NCBI GenBank assembly: GCA_003480725.1
Contig: QUJQ01000002.1
Span: 192,754 to 256,753, forward strand
Direction of reading: 5' to 3'
DNA: 64,000 bases
Origin: Clostridiaceae bacterium AM27-36LB
GTDB lineage: Bacteria; Bacillota; Clostridia; Lachnospirales; Lachnospiraceae
Both the position numbers and the translations under genes were made by a program. The notes beneath the pieces are model-generated. The model ran no database searches. It was not told the DNA's origin and saw only the letters and a program-made list of their open reading frames with translations. Positions 1 to 9,101 of this stretch are shown piece after piece (position 1 is the first letter of the stretch; the number at the start of each line of letters is the position of its first letter).

Positions 1-1939
1 GGATCTGTATCCCCAGGTAGATCATCCCGTACTGATCTGCAAAATCCAGCAGCGAACGAAGAAGCATGCCCGCCTGTACATACTGTTCCTGCCAGATATA
101 TACCTTTGCCTTCATGAGATACTGGTAATACCTGTGTGTACAGAATCTTTCCTTTTCATTCGGTGCCTCTTTTTTGAGCCAGTTATTTAACCTCGCCTCA
201 TCATTTTTCAGCAAGTAAAACTGCACCTTATGCGCTCTCATGATATCTGTCCACAATTCTTTGGCATCCGCTTCTTCATCCAGACGATACAATAAAAACT
301 CTTCAGCGCCATGTGCCTGATTCTGTGCGATCATCAGATCTGCCATCTTGAGATTACAGAGCTTCTGCATCCGTTCATTTTTCTCCAGTCTGGCATGACG
401 GAGACTTTCCGACAGGCTGTCCAGTGCTTCATCCAGCCGGTTATATTCATAACTCACCTCAGCCTGCATATATAAAACCATTGAAGCATATTTCTTGCCT
501 GCGATCCTTCTCAATGCCAGAAGGCCCAGACCTGCTTTGTCACTTTGCGGGAAAAAGGAACAATAATCTTTATCTCCGTGCAAAATAGAGATCTGACCTG
601 GCACCAGAAGCTGATCCCACATCACATCTACCGAAGTATATACCTGATCCGCCAGTTCCTGTGCCTCTTCAAGAAGCTCCGGCGTCATGCCGCCTGGTCC
701 GATCAGTTTAAGGAAAAGCTGGCATTTTCGGATCTGTCTTCCTTTTTCCGGCAGACAGTTCTCCAGCATACGATTCAAAAGCTGTTCGCATTTACGGAAA
801 GCTGGCAGGTCTCCTTCCATTGCCTGAAGCATGGCCTTTGCCATGACCAGTCTCGGATATTCCTCCAGATAGACATCCGACAGATGAAGACAATACTCTT
901 CCAGCGAAAGAAATACATCATAGCCTAACTTCTGCGACAAAAGTCTGTCTATCTGCAATGCGATCTGTTCTCTGTTTTTCAAAAGATCTGCAAATTTTAA
1001 TGCTGCAAAATAATTCCTTTTATCCTCATAATAATGCATCGCCCTGTTGTACAAGGCTTTCATCTTATCCTGATCCATATATTTATAGATGATCCTGGCC
1101 AGAAAGCGGCGGAACAGCGGAGTAAACTGCCAGCATCCGTTTCCACAGTCATCCAGAATGCTTCCTTTCATACGAAGCATCTGAATAAATTCTCTTGCTT
1201 TCTCACTGGGCATGTCAAGGATCGTCCAGACAAGCTCCTCTGTCAGCTGCTCAAAGCAGGACAGATTTACCAGGGCATACTGCTCATCCAGCCGGAATGT
1301 CCGAAAATAATCCACTTCGATCCAGGAAAACAGATCCTCCAGACACTGTTCCCTGACGATCCGGCAATATCCCCTCGAGGAATTCAGCAGTGGATTCTCC
1401 AACAGATACAGACAGATGGGCATATTATTAAAATCATGCTCGATCCGGGCCAGTTCCTCCGGATAAAGATGAATTCCTTTTTTGCAGAAATAACTGTCTA
1501 CTTCTTCCCTTCCCGGTTTCAATTCTTTTTTCCCATAGATGAGTAGACGACCGGAAACCTTGTATGCCAGAAGCTCCTCCGGCAACGGGATCGTGGATGC
1601 AAAGACATACTTTTCTCTGCGCCCCTGCTTCTGGATCCGTTTCCATAATCTGCTCTTTTCTTCAGAATCCTGAAGTCTTTCATACCGCGGGAGCAACAGA
1701 ATCTGCCCGTCTTTTACAGGAAGCTCTGACAGCTGTTGATCCAAGTTATAAATATCCAGCATCTGTATGGTATATTCCGGATGATGTTCAGAAAAATGAG
1801 ATAGAAATGTATATTTTCCCCAGCCTAAAGACGCTTGTATATAAATGATATCATAGTTGATCAGATCCTGGCAGAGTTTATGATCCAGTCTGGGATTCTC
1901 TATATAAAGTTCTTCACTTTTTTGCATTGTTCTCTGCAT
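1..1939 (-). CDS. MalT/LuxR-type ATP-dependent transcriptional regulator, C-terminus cut by window edge
   Basis: About 646 codons are open from an ATG behind GGGAGG to the left edge, with no stop. The N-terminus reads as a STAND-type NTPase: a hydrophobic strand, then a Walker-A-like ASLGWGKYT (about residues 36-44), as in MalT (APAGYGKTT). The rest is helical and TPR-like (for example AALKFADLLKNREQIALQ), as in the MalT sensor arm. The LuxR HTH expected at the C-terminus would lie outside the window. Lys42 of the P-loop is followed by Tyr rather than Ser/Thr, so ATP binding may be altered. The gene is divergent from the LytTR operon and may regulate it; that is inference. Family call fairly firm, ligand unknown. 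Confidence 0.7.
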   Translation of the reverse strand, partial: MQRTMQKSEELYIENPRLDHKLCQDLINYDIIYIQASLGWGKYTFLSHFSEHHPEYTIQMLDIYNLDQQLSELPVKDGQILLLPRYERLQDSEEKSRLWKRIQKQGRREKYVFASTIPLPEELLAYKVSGRLLIYGKKELKPGREEVDSYFCKKGIHLYPEELARIEHDFNNMPICLYLLENPLLNSSRGYCRIVREQCLEDLFSWIEVDYFRTFRLDEQYALVNLSCFEQLTEELVWTILDMPSEKAREFIQMLRMKGSILDDCGNGCWQFTPLFRRFLARIIYKYMDQDKMKALYNRAMHYYEDKRNYFAALKFADLLKNREQIALQIDRLLSQKLGYDVFLSLEEYCLHLSDVYLEEYPRLVMAKAMLQAMEGDLPAFRKCEQLLNRMLENCLPEKGRQIRKCQLFLKLIGPGGMTPELLEEAQELADQVYTSVDVMWDQLLVPGQISILHGDKDYCSFFPQSDKAGLGLLALRRIAGKKYASMVLYMQAEVSYEYNRLDEALDSLSESLRHARLEKNERMQKLCNLKMADLMIAQNQAHGAEEFLLYRLDEEADAKELWTDIMRAHKVQFYLLKNDEARLNNWLKKEAPNEKERFCTHRYYQYLMKAKVYIWQEQYVQAGMLLRSLLDFADQYGMIYLGIQI

Positions 1940-2010
1940 CCTGACCTCCCTTTTTTTCATATATATCTTTTTTATACCTTTTTCTGAAGACAGCTTCAAT
2001 AAGGGTTGCC

Positions 2011-2051
2011 CAAATGGTAGCGAATGTTAGACAAATGGTTTTTCTGTTGGT
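2011..2051. repeat. Two direct repeats of 20-21 bp in the divergent regulator intergenic region
   Basis: CAAATGGT-N6/7-GTTRG occurs at 2011-2031 and again at 2032-2051. The spacing of about two helical turns, just upstream of a TATACT (2100-2105) that may be the -10 of the LytTR operon, fits paired sites for a LytTR-type regulator. The match to the published LytTR-box consensus is only partial. Confidence 0.4.
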
Positions 2052-2146
2052 TTTTGTCGAATCTGTGAAAAGAAACTGGATATGCGATCCCCGATATGCT
2101 ATACTTTTATACATAAAATAAACGAAAGCTTTTGAGTGATAGCTAT

Positions 2147-2869
2147 ATGAAAATTGCAATTGTTGATGATGATGTCAATGACAGAGAGCTCCTGATCCAG
2201 CTGATCAAGGCTTCTCTTGAGCATGAAGCTTATACTTTGGATATTACACAATTTGACAGCGGAGAAAGTCTCCTGGAAGCTTTTGAACCTGAGCAGTTCG
2301 ATATCTGTTTTCTGGATATTTATATGAAAGAAATGAATGGTATGACAGTCGCCCGGAAACTCCGTGCCTTGGATCCTGATCTTTCTATTGTCTTTTTGAC
2401 CAGCAGCAAAGACTATGTATATGAAGGGTATGAGATCCATGCCCTCCGATATCTGCTGAAGCCTCCACAGGCAGAGTATGTGCAGGCAGTGCTTTTTGAA
2501 TGTCTGAAGCAGTCTCAGAAAAATCAGAGAAGGCTGACTGTTTCTGTCGGCAAGAAGATTCATGAGATTCCTTATCGGAATCTGCTGTATATCATGTCTG
2601 TGGGCAATAATATCGAGATTCATTTTCAGGATTCTCATCTGAATCTGTCGGCCCGGCACACCTTTTCCAAGACAGTAGCACCCTTACTGACAGATGAACG
2701 TTTTCTGACTTGTGCAAGGGGGATTGTTGTGAATCTGTCCCACGTAAAAGATATCCAGAAAGATGGGTTCTTGATGGATAACGGCGAGTTTGTTCCTATC
2801 AGCCGCAGACTTTATCCATCTGTCAAAAATACCTATATTGATTTTCAGTTTGAACACATTCTTTCTTAG
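2147..2869 (+). CDS. LytTR-family response regulator (AgrA/VirR type)
   Basis: This is a two-domain response regulator of 240 aa. The receiver domain starts MKIAIVDDD, with the acidic pair at residues 7-9, the likely phosphoacceptor Asp57 in FLDIYMKEMNG, and the conserved Lys near KPPQAEY. The C-terminal half is a LytTR DNA-binding domain (RNLLYIMSVGNNIEIHF, ending FVPISRRLYPSVKNTY). I chose the ATG at 2147. An in-frame TTG at 2132 would add five residues but has no better ribosome site. It is the first gene of a three-gene operon with the secreted protein and the histidine kinase (18 bp to the next ATG), so the kinase at 4758 is its probable partner. Confidence 0.85.
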   Translation: MKIAIVDDDVNDRELLIQLIKASLEHEAYTLDITQFDSGESLLEAFEPEQFDICFLDIYMKEMNGMTVARKLRALDPDLSIVFLTSSKDYVYEGYEIHALRYLLKPPQAEYVQAVLFECLKQSQKNQRRLTVSVGKKIHEIPYRNLLYIMSVGNNIEIHFQDSHLNLSARHTFSKTVAPLLTDERFLTCARGIVVNLSHVKDIQKDGFLMDNGEFVPISRRLYPSVKNTYIDFQFEHILS

Positions 2870-2887
2870 GTTGCAGGAGGATCTTGT

Positions 2888-4768
2888 ATGTCTCATAGAA
2901 ACTTTTTTTTATCTTTCCTATGCTTGCTTCTGTTTTTAAGCATTTCCACACCGGTCTTTGCAGCCGAAGAACCTGATCTGTCCGGTGGTGTGATCACATC
3001 GATCCCACGCCAGCGATTTCTGGAAAATATCAATCCTATTCATTTTTACACTACTGACGATCCAGAAGATCTGTTATCCTACCTTAAGGAACAGCTCCAG
3101 AATATAAGTTCCCTGACAGCAATCGTATCAAAGAACGGTCAGACCTACGAAACAGAGCTCTCCCTCTCCTGGTCGGATCTTCCTGAAGATGTGACCAAAG
3201 CAGGATCTTATGAGCTGACAGGTACGATCCTTCCTCCGCAAGACGACTGTACCTTTGCTGATGGAGTTATGACCAGTATTCGGATCCCTTATATCATCCA
3301 TGATGCTTCTGTCAGATCTGCCATTACCTCTCTGTTCAACATTCAGACTGGAATAACTGGCATGATATTTAAAGTCCATGATGATAATTCCTGGACTGAG
3401 CAAAGAGATCTGCTCCATAGTTTTCTTGCTATAGCTGTCCATGGATTGACAGCCGATGGACGGAAAGCTGAACTTGTCCTTGATCAATTTGACGATCATT
3501 CTGTCAATATCAATGTGCCCGGTGAATATGAGATCCTTATCTCTTATTCGCTGGCCGATTCCTGTCAGGATCATTTTACATTTCCTGATGATCTGAAGAC
3601 CTGGCACATTCCCGTCAAGGTCTCTGATCCGTCTGTCTATGAACTGTGGACCTTGAAAGTCGATAACTCTGCGTTTTATGTAACGTCTCTTACAAAGCCA
3701 GCTTCTGACGCAAAGCTGTTCTGGCTGAAAAGTGAGAGCAAACTGTCCGAAGAGGAACTTAACACTCAGAATTGGGAAGTATTTCCTGATCCAGATGATG
3801 GAGCGACCTTAAATCCTTATCTATCAGATTTTCAGATCTCAAGAGCTCTGCTTACCAGGGGAATCTACCATTATTTTCAGGTCGTGTCCTCCACACAGCG
3901 TTCTACCATTCTGATGATCCAGGATAATGGCGAAGAATATAATTATGAAAATACCGGCGGTGACCGTGATGGAAGCAGTTCCGATGATGCTCCGTCCGGT
4001 TCCCTGGTACAGCCTGCACCAGCTGCGCCTCAACCCGGTCCGTCTGCGTCTGAAGGTTCTTCTTCCAGCACCACAGCTGCTCCGTCCGGGTCACAGAGTG
4101 CTCCATCCGGTACCACGGCTGCTCCGTCCGAGACACAGAGTGCTCCATCCAGCACCACAGCTGCTCCGTCCGACACCACAGCTGCTCCGTCCAATCAGAC
4201 CGACTCTGTTGCCACGGAGTCCTTCTCTGCGGATCAGGATCGTCTGTATGGTGTCCGCCTGAATCTCATGCGGCAGACCTCCGGCGGTGATGCTCTCTTT
4301 TCCAAACATGGAATTCAGCTTCAGCTCTCTTCTGATGTATTGGACCAGCTTGCCCTCACAGATGAAGATTCCCTGACCGTCTCGATCCAGCATCCTGCCT
4401 CTGACATGATCCTGGTGTCTGTTTCAAAAAATGACGAGGAGATTCTGTCCATTCCTGATACGAAGATAACAGTTCCATGGAATGCACAGGATCCGGCCTC
4501 TGAATTTCTTCTTCAGGATAAAAAGTCGGATACGATATACACTGGAACCTATGATGAAGAGCAAAAGCTTCTTACATTTATCATTTCCGAACCAGGAACC
4601 TACTATGTCTCTGAACAGGCTCCTGAACATGAACAGATCCTGTCAGTGTCTGCTACAGAGCCCTCAACTGCCCTGCCATCTGTTCTTCCTGTAGTTTTAA
4701 GTCTTGGAGCTGGCTTTTCCTGCTTACCGCTTCTGCGGCGAAAGATAGGAGGAGTCCATGAAAGATAA
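2888..4768 (+). CDS. Secreted, membrane-tethered protein with Ser/Thr/Ala/Pro-rich repeats
   Basis: The product has 626 aa. A Sec signal peptide spans residues 1-25 (hydrophobic core FLCLLLFLSIS, VFA-A cleavage). Residues of about 30-350 form a beta-rich extracellular part of no family I recognise. Residues of about 365-440 are a low-complexity linker built on TTAAPS and QSAPS units. A second globular part follows (about 450-590). The C-terminus has a hydrophobic helix and an RRK tail, an anchor-like topology without a clear LPXTG motif. It sits between the response regulator and its kinase and overlaps the kinase start by 11 bp. A role as ligand-binding partner, or as an extracellular stalk for the sensor, is inference. 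RBS GCAGGAGG precedes the start. Confidence 0.75.
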   Translation: MSHRNFFLSFLCLLLFLSISTPVFAAEEPDLSGGVITSIPRQRFLENINPIHFYTTDDPEDLLSYLKEQLQNISSLTAIVSKNGQTYETELSLSWSDLPEDVTKAGSYELTGTILPPQDDCTFADGVMTSIRIPYIIHDASVRSAITSLFNIQTGITGMIFKVHDDNSWTEQRDLLHSFLAIAVHGLTADGRKAELVLDQFDDHSVNINVPGEYEILISYSLADSCQDHFTFPDDLKTWHIPVKVSDPSVYELWTLKVDNSAFYVTSLTKPASDAKLFWLKSESKLSEEELNTQNWEVFPDPDDGATLNPYLSDFQISRALLTRGIYHYFQVVSSTQRSTILMIQDNGEEYNYENTGGDRDGSSSDDAPSGSLVQPAPAAPQPGPSASEGSSSSTTAAPSGSQSAPSGTTAAPSETQSAPSSTTAAPSDTTAAPSNQTDSVATESFSADQDRLYGVRLNLMRQTSGGDALFSKHGIQLQLSSDVLDQLALTDEDSLTVSIQHPASDMILVSVSKNDEEILSIPDTKITVPWNAQDPASEFLLQDKKSDTIYTGTYDEEQKLLTFIISEPGTYYVSEQAPEHEQILSVSATEPSTALPSVLPVVLSLGAGFSCLPLLRRKIGGVHER

Positions 4769-6665
4769 GCTGCACATCCGTTTTCTCTGGCTGCTGGTTC
4801 CTTTTCTGGCAGCCTCCTGCCTTTATCTGTTCCTGTACCAGTACAATAACAAATATACCCGGACCACGATCCAGCCAGCCAATGGTCTTCTGATTCTGTC
4901 AGAGAAAGAACTTCAGACCAACCCTGTTCGGTTCTTAAAATCCGGCTGGTCCTTTTATCCAGACCAGCTGCTGTCTCCTGAGGATTTTTCAGATGGGATC
5001 CCTGACAGCTACCAGTTCTATACACAGATCGGACAACGCAGCCATTTTCATTCCTACAGGCTTCCAGACAGTCCCCATGGATACGGCACTTATGTGCTCT
5101 GGCTTTCTCTGCCTGCAGAGCAAAGCTATACGCTGGAATTGCCGGAGATCTTCAGCGCCTGCAGGCTATATGTGGATGATCAGCTGGTGCTGACACTTGG
5201 TGATCCTGACCCTGCCCATTACATCCCCCGTATTCAGGAACGGCTGATCACCTTTACGTCCACTGGCATGACACGTCTGATCCTCTGCGTCAGTGATTAT
5301 TCACACTACTACAGCGGGATGGTCTATCCTCCTGCCTTCGGTCTGTCCCACAATGTGGAGCTTTACCACAATCTGCGTATCGGGATCTGTATTGCCTTTG
5401 AATCGCTGGCATTGCTGATCGCTGTCCTGGCGATTTTTCTTGGTCTGCACAGTCACCAGAAAAATATTCTGATCTTTGCAGTTTTGTGTATCTCTATCAT
5501 TGGATTTACCGCATATCCACTATTCCATACTTTTCTGATCGTACCGGTCTTTCCCTGGTACTCTCTGGAATTGTTCTCTGGATATGTAGTGGCCTGGCTG
5601 GTACTGGTACTCCACAACCGCCTGTGCTCAATGGATCAGCATCTATGCCGGATCAGTCAGGGAACCGCACTGATCGTCTGTATCATTGCCCTATGCTATG
5701 GACTGACCTCTGCCTCTTTGACAGTCCCTGTCATGAATGGTTTTTCCATCCTTACCAACTGGTACAAGGCTTTTTGCGTCCTCTATCTGCTGGCCTCCTC
5801 CGCAGATGCACTCTCCCGCCGCCAGCCGGATACACTGGCACTGTTCTGCGGCGATGTATTTTATGGAACTGCTTTTCTGTGGGATCTGCTGCTTCCCGCC
5901 TATGAGCCTGTCTATGGCGGCTGGCTGACAGAATGGGGAACCTTGATCCTCTTCCTTTGTATGTTGTATACCTTATGGCACGATATTACACAGGCTTATA
6001 TTTTCCGCTATTCATTTCAGGAGGAACGACGTCAGCTCACCAGACAGGTGGCGATCCAGCAGTCTCATTATCTCAGTCTGACAGAGAAGATCGACGAGAC
6101 GATCCGTATGCGTCACGACCAGCGTCATCATATGCAGCTCTTAAGAAGCTGTCTGGAGCACCAGCAATACGAACAGATGAAAGAGTATCTCAACGAATAT
6201 GAGGATTCCTATGAACTGGGAGAACGTACGGTTCTGTGCCGAAATCTTGTAATCGACGCTATTTTACAATACTATCATGGTCTCTGTCAGAAGCAGCAGA
6301 TCAAGTTCGCTGTGGATGCACAGCTTCCTGCTGATCTGCCAATCTCCGACATTGACCTGTCTATTCTGTTTGGTAATTTACTGGAAAATGCATATGATGC
6401 CTGCAAAGAGGTTGCTGCCCCCGCTGCTTACATTCAGATCAAAGCCGGATGGCAGAATGAAAAATTATATTTTCGGATAGAAAATTCTTATAAAAATCTG
6501 ATCCATAAACATCAGGATAAATATTTGTCCACCAAGCATGAAGGATATGGAGTCGGTACGGAATCCGTCAAGGCACTGACAGAACGCTATCATGGACAAA
6601 TAAAATTCGATGTGACCGATCAGTTTTTCCGGGTATCTGTGATCTTAGGATCCACCCAGTCGTAA
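4758..6665 (+). CDS. Sensor histidine kinase, 7TMR-DISM-like sensor with AgrC-type kinase core
   Basis: The protein has 635 aa. TM helix 1 is at residues 8-27. An extracytoplasmic beta-rich domain follows to about residue 205 and resembles the DISM extracellular domain. Then come about seven membrane spans (about 205-410), a short coiled coil, the phosphoacceptor box RMRHDQRHHMQLL (His453), and a GHKL ATPase with the N-box NLLENAYDAC and a late G-box GYGVGTESVK. The His box and ATPase type place it in the HPK10 (AgrC/VirS) group, which pairs with LytTR regulators such as the one at 2147. The last 46 bp overlap the convergent ttcA gene. Confidence 0.85.
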   Translation: MKDKLHIRFLWLLVPFLAASCLYLFLYQYNNKYTRTTIQPANGLLILSEKELQTNPVRFLKSGWSFYPDQLLSPEDFSDGIPDSYQFYTQIGQRSHFHSYRLPDSPHGYGTYVLWLSLPAEQSYTLELPEIFSACRLYVDDQLVLTLGDPDPAHYIPRIQERLITFTSTGMTRLILCVSDYSHYYSGMVYPPAFGLSHNVELYHNLRIGICIAFESLALLIAVLAIFLGLHSHQKNILIFAVLCISIIGFTAYPLFHTFLIVPVFPWYSLELFSGYVVAWLVLVLHNRLCSMDQHLCRISQGTALIVCIIALCYGLTSASLTVPVMNGFSILTNWYKAFCVLYLLASSADALSRRQPDTLALFCGDVFYGTAFLWDLLLPAYEPVYGGWLTEWGTLILFLCMLYTLWHDITQAYIFRYSFQEERRQLTRQVAIQQSHYLSLTEKIDETIRMRHDQRHHMQLLRSCLEHQQYEQMKEYLNEYEDSYELGERTVLCRNLVIDAILQYYHGLCQKQQIKFAVDAQLPADLPISDIDLSILFGNLLENAYDACKEVAAPAAYIQIKAGWQNEKLYFRIENSYKNLIHKHQDKYLSTKHEGYGVGTESVKALTERYHGQIKFDVTDQFFRVSVILGSTQS

Positions 6666-7363
6666 ATATTGCCGGTGACAATGGCATGAAACATACGCTC
6701 TTTTGCTCCCGGCGTCTCCCGATCAAGCTTCATAAGCAGATCTTTTACATAAGCCCTCCTGGTGGTTCCGTCCACCGGGCATGGGCTTTTTAAGATTCTG
6801 ATCTCCTGTCTTCTGATAAATCCTCTGACCTGCCCTTCTTCCACATACATCAGCGGACGGATCACACGGATTCCTTTATCTTCAAACCAGGTAACCGGTG
6901 GAAATGCATAGAACTGTCCCTGATAGATCATGGACATAAGCATAGTCTCCACAAAATCATCTTTATGATGGGCATAAGCGATCACATTGCAGCCCTGACG
7001 GACCGCTTCATCTACCAGTGCCCCTTTCCGAAGCTTTGCACACAGGGAACAGGGATTGTGCTCCTTTCTCTCTTCCATGACGATCTTCCCGATCTGGGTA
7101 TGAATGATCGTAAGTTCCACACCAAGCTTTTCACAATAAGCTTCAATTCCTGTAAAATCTGTATTGGCATAGCCCAGATCCACACAGATGGCCGTCACCG
7201 TAAAATGCTTCGGATAGAAACGTGACAATTCTTTTAATCCATAGAGCAGCGTCAGACTGTCCTTGCCGCCGGAGACGCCGACAGCAATCTTGTCCCCTTC
7301 TTCGATCATCTCGTACCGTTCACAGGACTGACGGATCAGGCTTAACAGCTTCTGAACTTTCAT
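6620..7363 (-). CDS. ttcA: TtcA-like tRNA 2-thiolation enzyme (PP-loop ATPase)
   Basis: The protein of 247 aa belongs to the TtcA/TtuA group of adenylating tRNA sulfurtransferases. The PP-loop SGGKDSLTLLYG lies near residue 30. A Cys pair PCSLCAKLRKG lies near residue 105, and a later Cys is in LKSPCPVDGTTRR; these fit the iron-sulfur-binding cysteines of TtcA. The reaction would be ATP-dependent thiolation of C32 in some tRNAs, but substrate choice in Firmicute members is less certain. RBS AGGAGAAAATCT precedes the ATG. It is the last gene of the minus-strand run, and its 3' end overlaps the plus-strand kinase gene by 46 bp. Confidence 0.8.
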   Translation of the reverse strand: MKVQKLLSLIRQSCERYEMIEEGDKIAVGVSGGKDSLTLLYGLKELSRFYPKHFTVTAICVDLGYANTDFTGIEAYCEKLGVELTIIHTQIGKIVMEERKEHNPCSLCAKLRKGALVDEAVRQGCNVIAYAHHKDDFVETMLMSMIYQGQFYAFPPVTWFEDKGIRVIRPLMYVEEGQVRGFIRRQEIRILKSPCPVDGTTRRAYVKDLLMKLDRETPGAKERMFHAIVTGNIYDWVDPKITDTRKN

Positions 7364-7395
7364 AGATTTTCTCCTGACTGTTTTTATACATAACG

Positions 7396-7430
7396 AAAGA
7401 CCGGACAGAACGCATCTTTCTCCGGCCTTT
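7396..7430 (-). terminator. Terminator-like hairpin between thioredoxin and ttcA genes
   Basis: On the minus strand AGGCCGGA pairs with TCCGGTCT and is followed by TTTCGTTAT. The T-tract is weak, so it may only attenuate transcription into ttcA. Confidence 0.45.
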
Positions 7431-7437
7431 TCGCATT

Positions 7438-7749
7438 TTACATTTCCAGATAAGACAGGATCGCTTCCAAAGACTGATATCCTGTGATCCTCCGGAATAT
7501 CTGTTCTCCATTCATGATCAGCATGGTCGGCAGTACAGTCACTCCGAACTGACCAGCCAGTGTGCGCTCCTTGTCCCCATTGACGCGGACAAACTTCACA
7601 TCACAGGCTTCTTCTGCCGCTTCTTCAAGAACGGAAAGCTGTGCTTTGCAGAAGCTGCACCCGTCTGCATAGAATTCCAGCAGGACTGGCTGTGCCGCTT
7701 TTGTTACTTCAGTCTGAAAATTGTCCCCGGTAATCTCTTTGATTTCCAA
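7438..7749 (-). CDS. Thioredoxin-family protein
   Basis: A small redox protein of 103 aa with a thioredoxin fold: LLEFYADGCSFCKAQL carries a CSFC active site, and the cis-Pro lies in VTVLPTMLIMNG. The active site differs from the WCGPC of standard thioredoxin, so the redox partner may differ. I chose a TTG start at 7749 because AAAGGAG lies 8 bases upstream; the longer frame would begin with a GTG overlapping that ribosome site. It lies between hom and ttcA on the same strand. Thiol supply to the tRNA-thiolation enzyme is a possible but unproven link. Confidence 0.75.
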   Translation of the reverse strand: MEIKEITGDNFQTEVTKAAQPVLLEFYADGCSFCKAQLSVLEEAAEEACDVKFVRVNGDKERTLAGQFGVTVLPTMLIMNGEQIFRRITGYQSLEAILSYLEM

Positions 7750-7805
7750 TCGACACACTCCTTTCTGAATTGCACAGTCTATAGTGTTCCCGATTTGCGG
7801 AAATT

Positions 7806-9101
7806 TTATTTTTGAGAGTATACGCGGATCACGGAAGCCACTTCACGGATCATGGACATCTCTCCAAAGATCACCAGTGCATCCTGCAGATGTCTGGTCT
7901 CTACTTTATCTGTGATGACTACCAGCTCTGCCACACCATCTACAGCTGGCTTTTGGATCACCTGACTGATGCTCACGCCATTGTTGCCAAGAACGCCTGC
8001 CACACCTGCCAGGATGCCGGTTCTGTCTTCTACTAAGAAGCGCAGGAAATAGCGATGTCTGGAATCTCCCACCGGCTGCATAGGCAGGTTTTTATAACAG
8101 CTGCATCCGATCCGTCCGCAGCAGTCATACTGCATATTTCTGGCAGTAGCGATCACATCTCCAACAACAGCACTTGCGGTCGGGAACTCACCTGCTCCAC
8201 GTCCCTGGAACATGGCATCGTCCACTGCATCACCATGTACGAATACCGCATTGAAAGAATCATTGACTTTCGCCAGTGGGTGCTGCTCCGGGATCATCAC
8301 CGGAGATACACTGACTTCAATCTTGTCATTGACATTTCTTGCCACACCAAGAAGCTTCAGCACGTAGCCGAACTCCCCTGCATATTTGATATCTCTGGCT
8401 GTGATGTCGGAGATTCCTTTGATTTCCACATCATCAAAGGTTACTCTGGAATGGAATGCAATGGATGCCAGGATCGCCATCTTGCGGCCTGCGTCCAGTC
8501 CTTCCACATCGGCAGTAGGATCTGCCTCTGCAAATCCAAGCTCCTGAGCCTGCTTCAGTGCTTCTCCAAAATCCATGCCTTCCTGTGTCATCTTAGTCAG
8601 AATATAGTTGGTTGTACCATTGACAATACCCATAACTTCTGTAATATTGTTTCCTGCCAGACACTCCTTTAATGGGCGGATGATGGGAATACCGCCGCCT
8701 ACTGCAGCCTCAAAGTACAGATCTTTGTGATACTCTTCTGCTGCATCCATCAGCTCTTTTCCATGTTCAGCCAACAGATCCTTGTTGGCAGTAACTACAT
8801 TCTTGCCAGCTTTCAAAGCTTCCAGAATATAAGTTCTTGCCGGTTCAATGCCTCCTATCAGCTCGATCACAATACTAATCTCCGGGTCATCCAGAATTCC
8901 CTGCCAGTCATCGGTCAGAACCTCATCCGGGATTCCTTCTCTTTTTTTATTCAGATTTTTTACCAGAACTTTGGTGATCGTAAACTCTGCCTGTATCTTG
9001 CTTGGCATCTCACTTTTCCGTTTTTCGATCAGCTTGTAGACACCGCCGCCAACTGTTCCGGCACCTAACAGTGCCGCTTTGATCTCGTTATATTTACTCA
9101 T
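7806..9101 (-). CDS. hom: Homoserine dehydrogenase
   Basis: The protein of 431 aa reduces aspartate semialdehyde to homoserine with NAD(P)H, the branch point to threonine and methionine. The N-terminal Rossmann motif is LLGAGTVGGGVYKLI. The catalytic part contains GGGIPIIRPLKE, NGTTNYILTKM and EADPTADVEGLDAGRK. A C-terminal ACT domain (FLRFLVEDRTGILAGVAGVL) suggests allosteric control, probably by threonine. The ATG at 9101 follows GGAGGAGAAA; an upstream in-frame TTG would overlap the ribosome site. The start overlaps the end of the preceding C_GCAxxG_C_C gene by 8 bp, so translation is probably coupled. Confidence 0.95.
   Translation of the reverse strand: MSKYNEIKAALLGAGTVGGGVYKLIEKRKSEMPSKIQAEFTITKVLVKNLNKKREGIPDEVLTDDWQGILDDPEISIVIELIGGIEPARTYILEALKAGKNVVTANKDLLAEHGKELMDAAEEYHKDLYFEAAVGGGIPIIRPLKECLAGNNITEVMGIVNGTTNYILTKMTQEGMDFGEALKQAQELGFAEADPTADVEGLDAGRKMAILASIAFHSRVTFDDVEIKGISDITARDIKYAGEFGYVLKLLGVARNVNDKIEVSVSPVMIPEQHPLAKVNDSFNAVFVHGDAVDDAMFQGRGAGEFPTASAVVGDVIATARNMQYDCCGRIGCSCYKNLPMQPVGDSRHRYFLRFLVEDRTGILAGVAGVLGNNGVSISQVIQKPAVDGVAELVVITDKVETRHLQDALVIFGEMSMIREVASVIRVYSQK

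Noticed and set aside
4660..4768. LPXTG-type sortase anchor at the end of the secreted protein
   Set aside because: There is a hydrophobic helix and RRK tail, but only LPSVLP-like sequence and no proper LPXTG motif.
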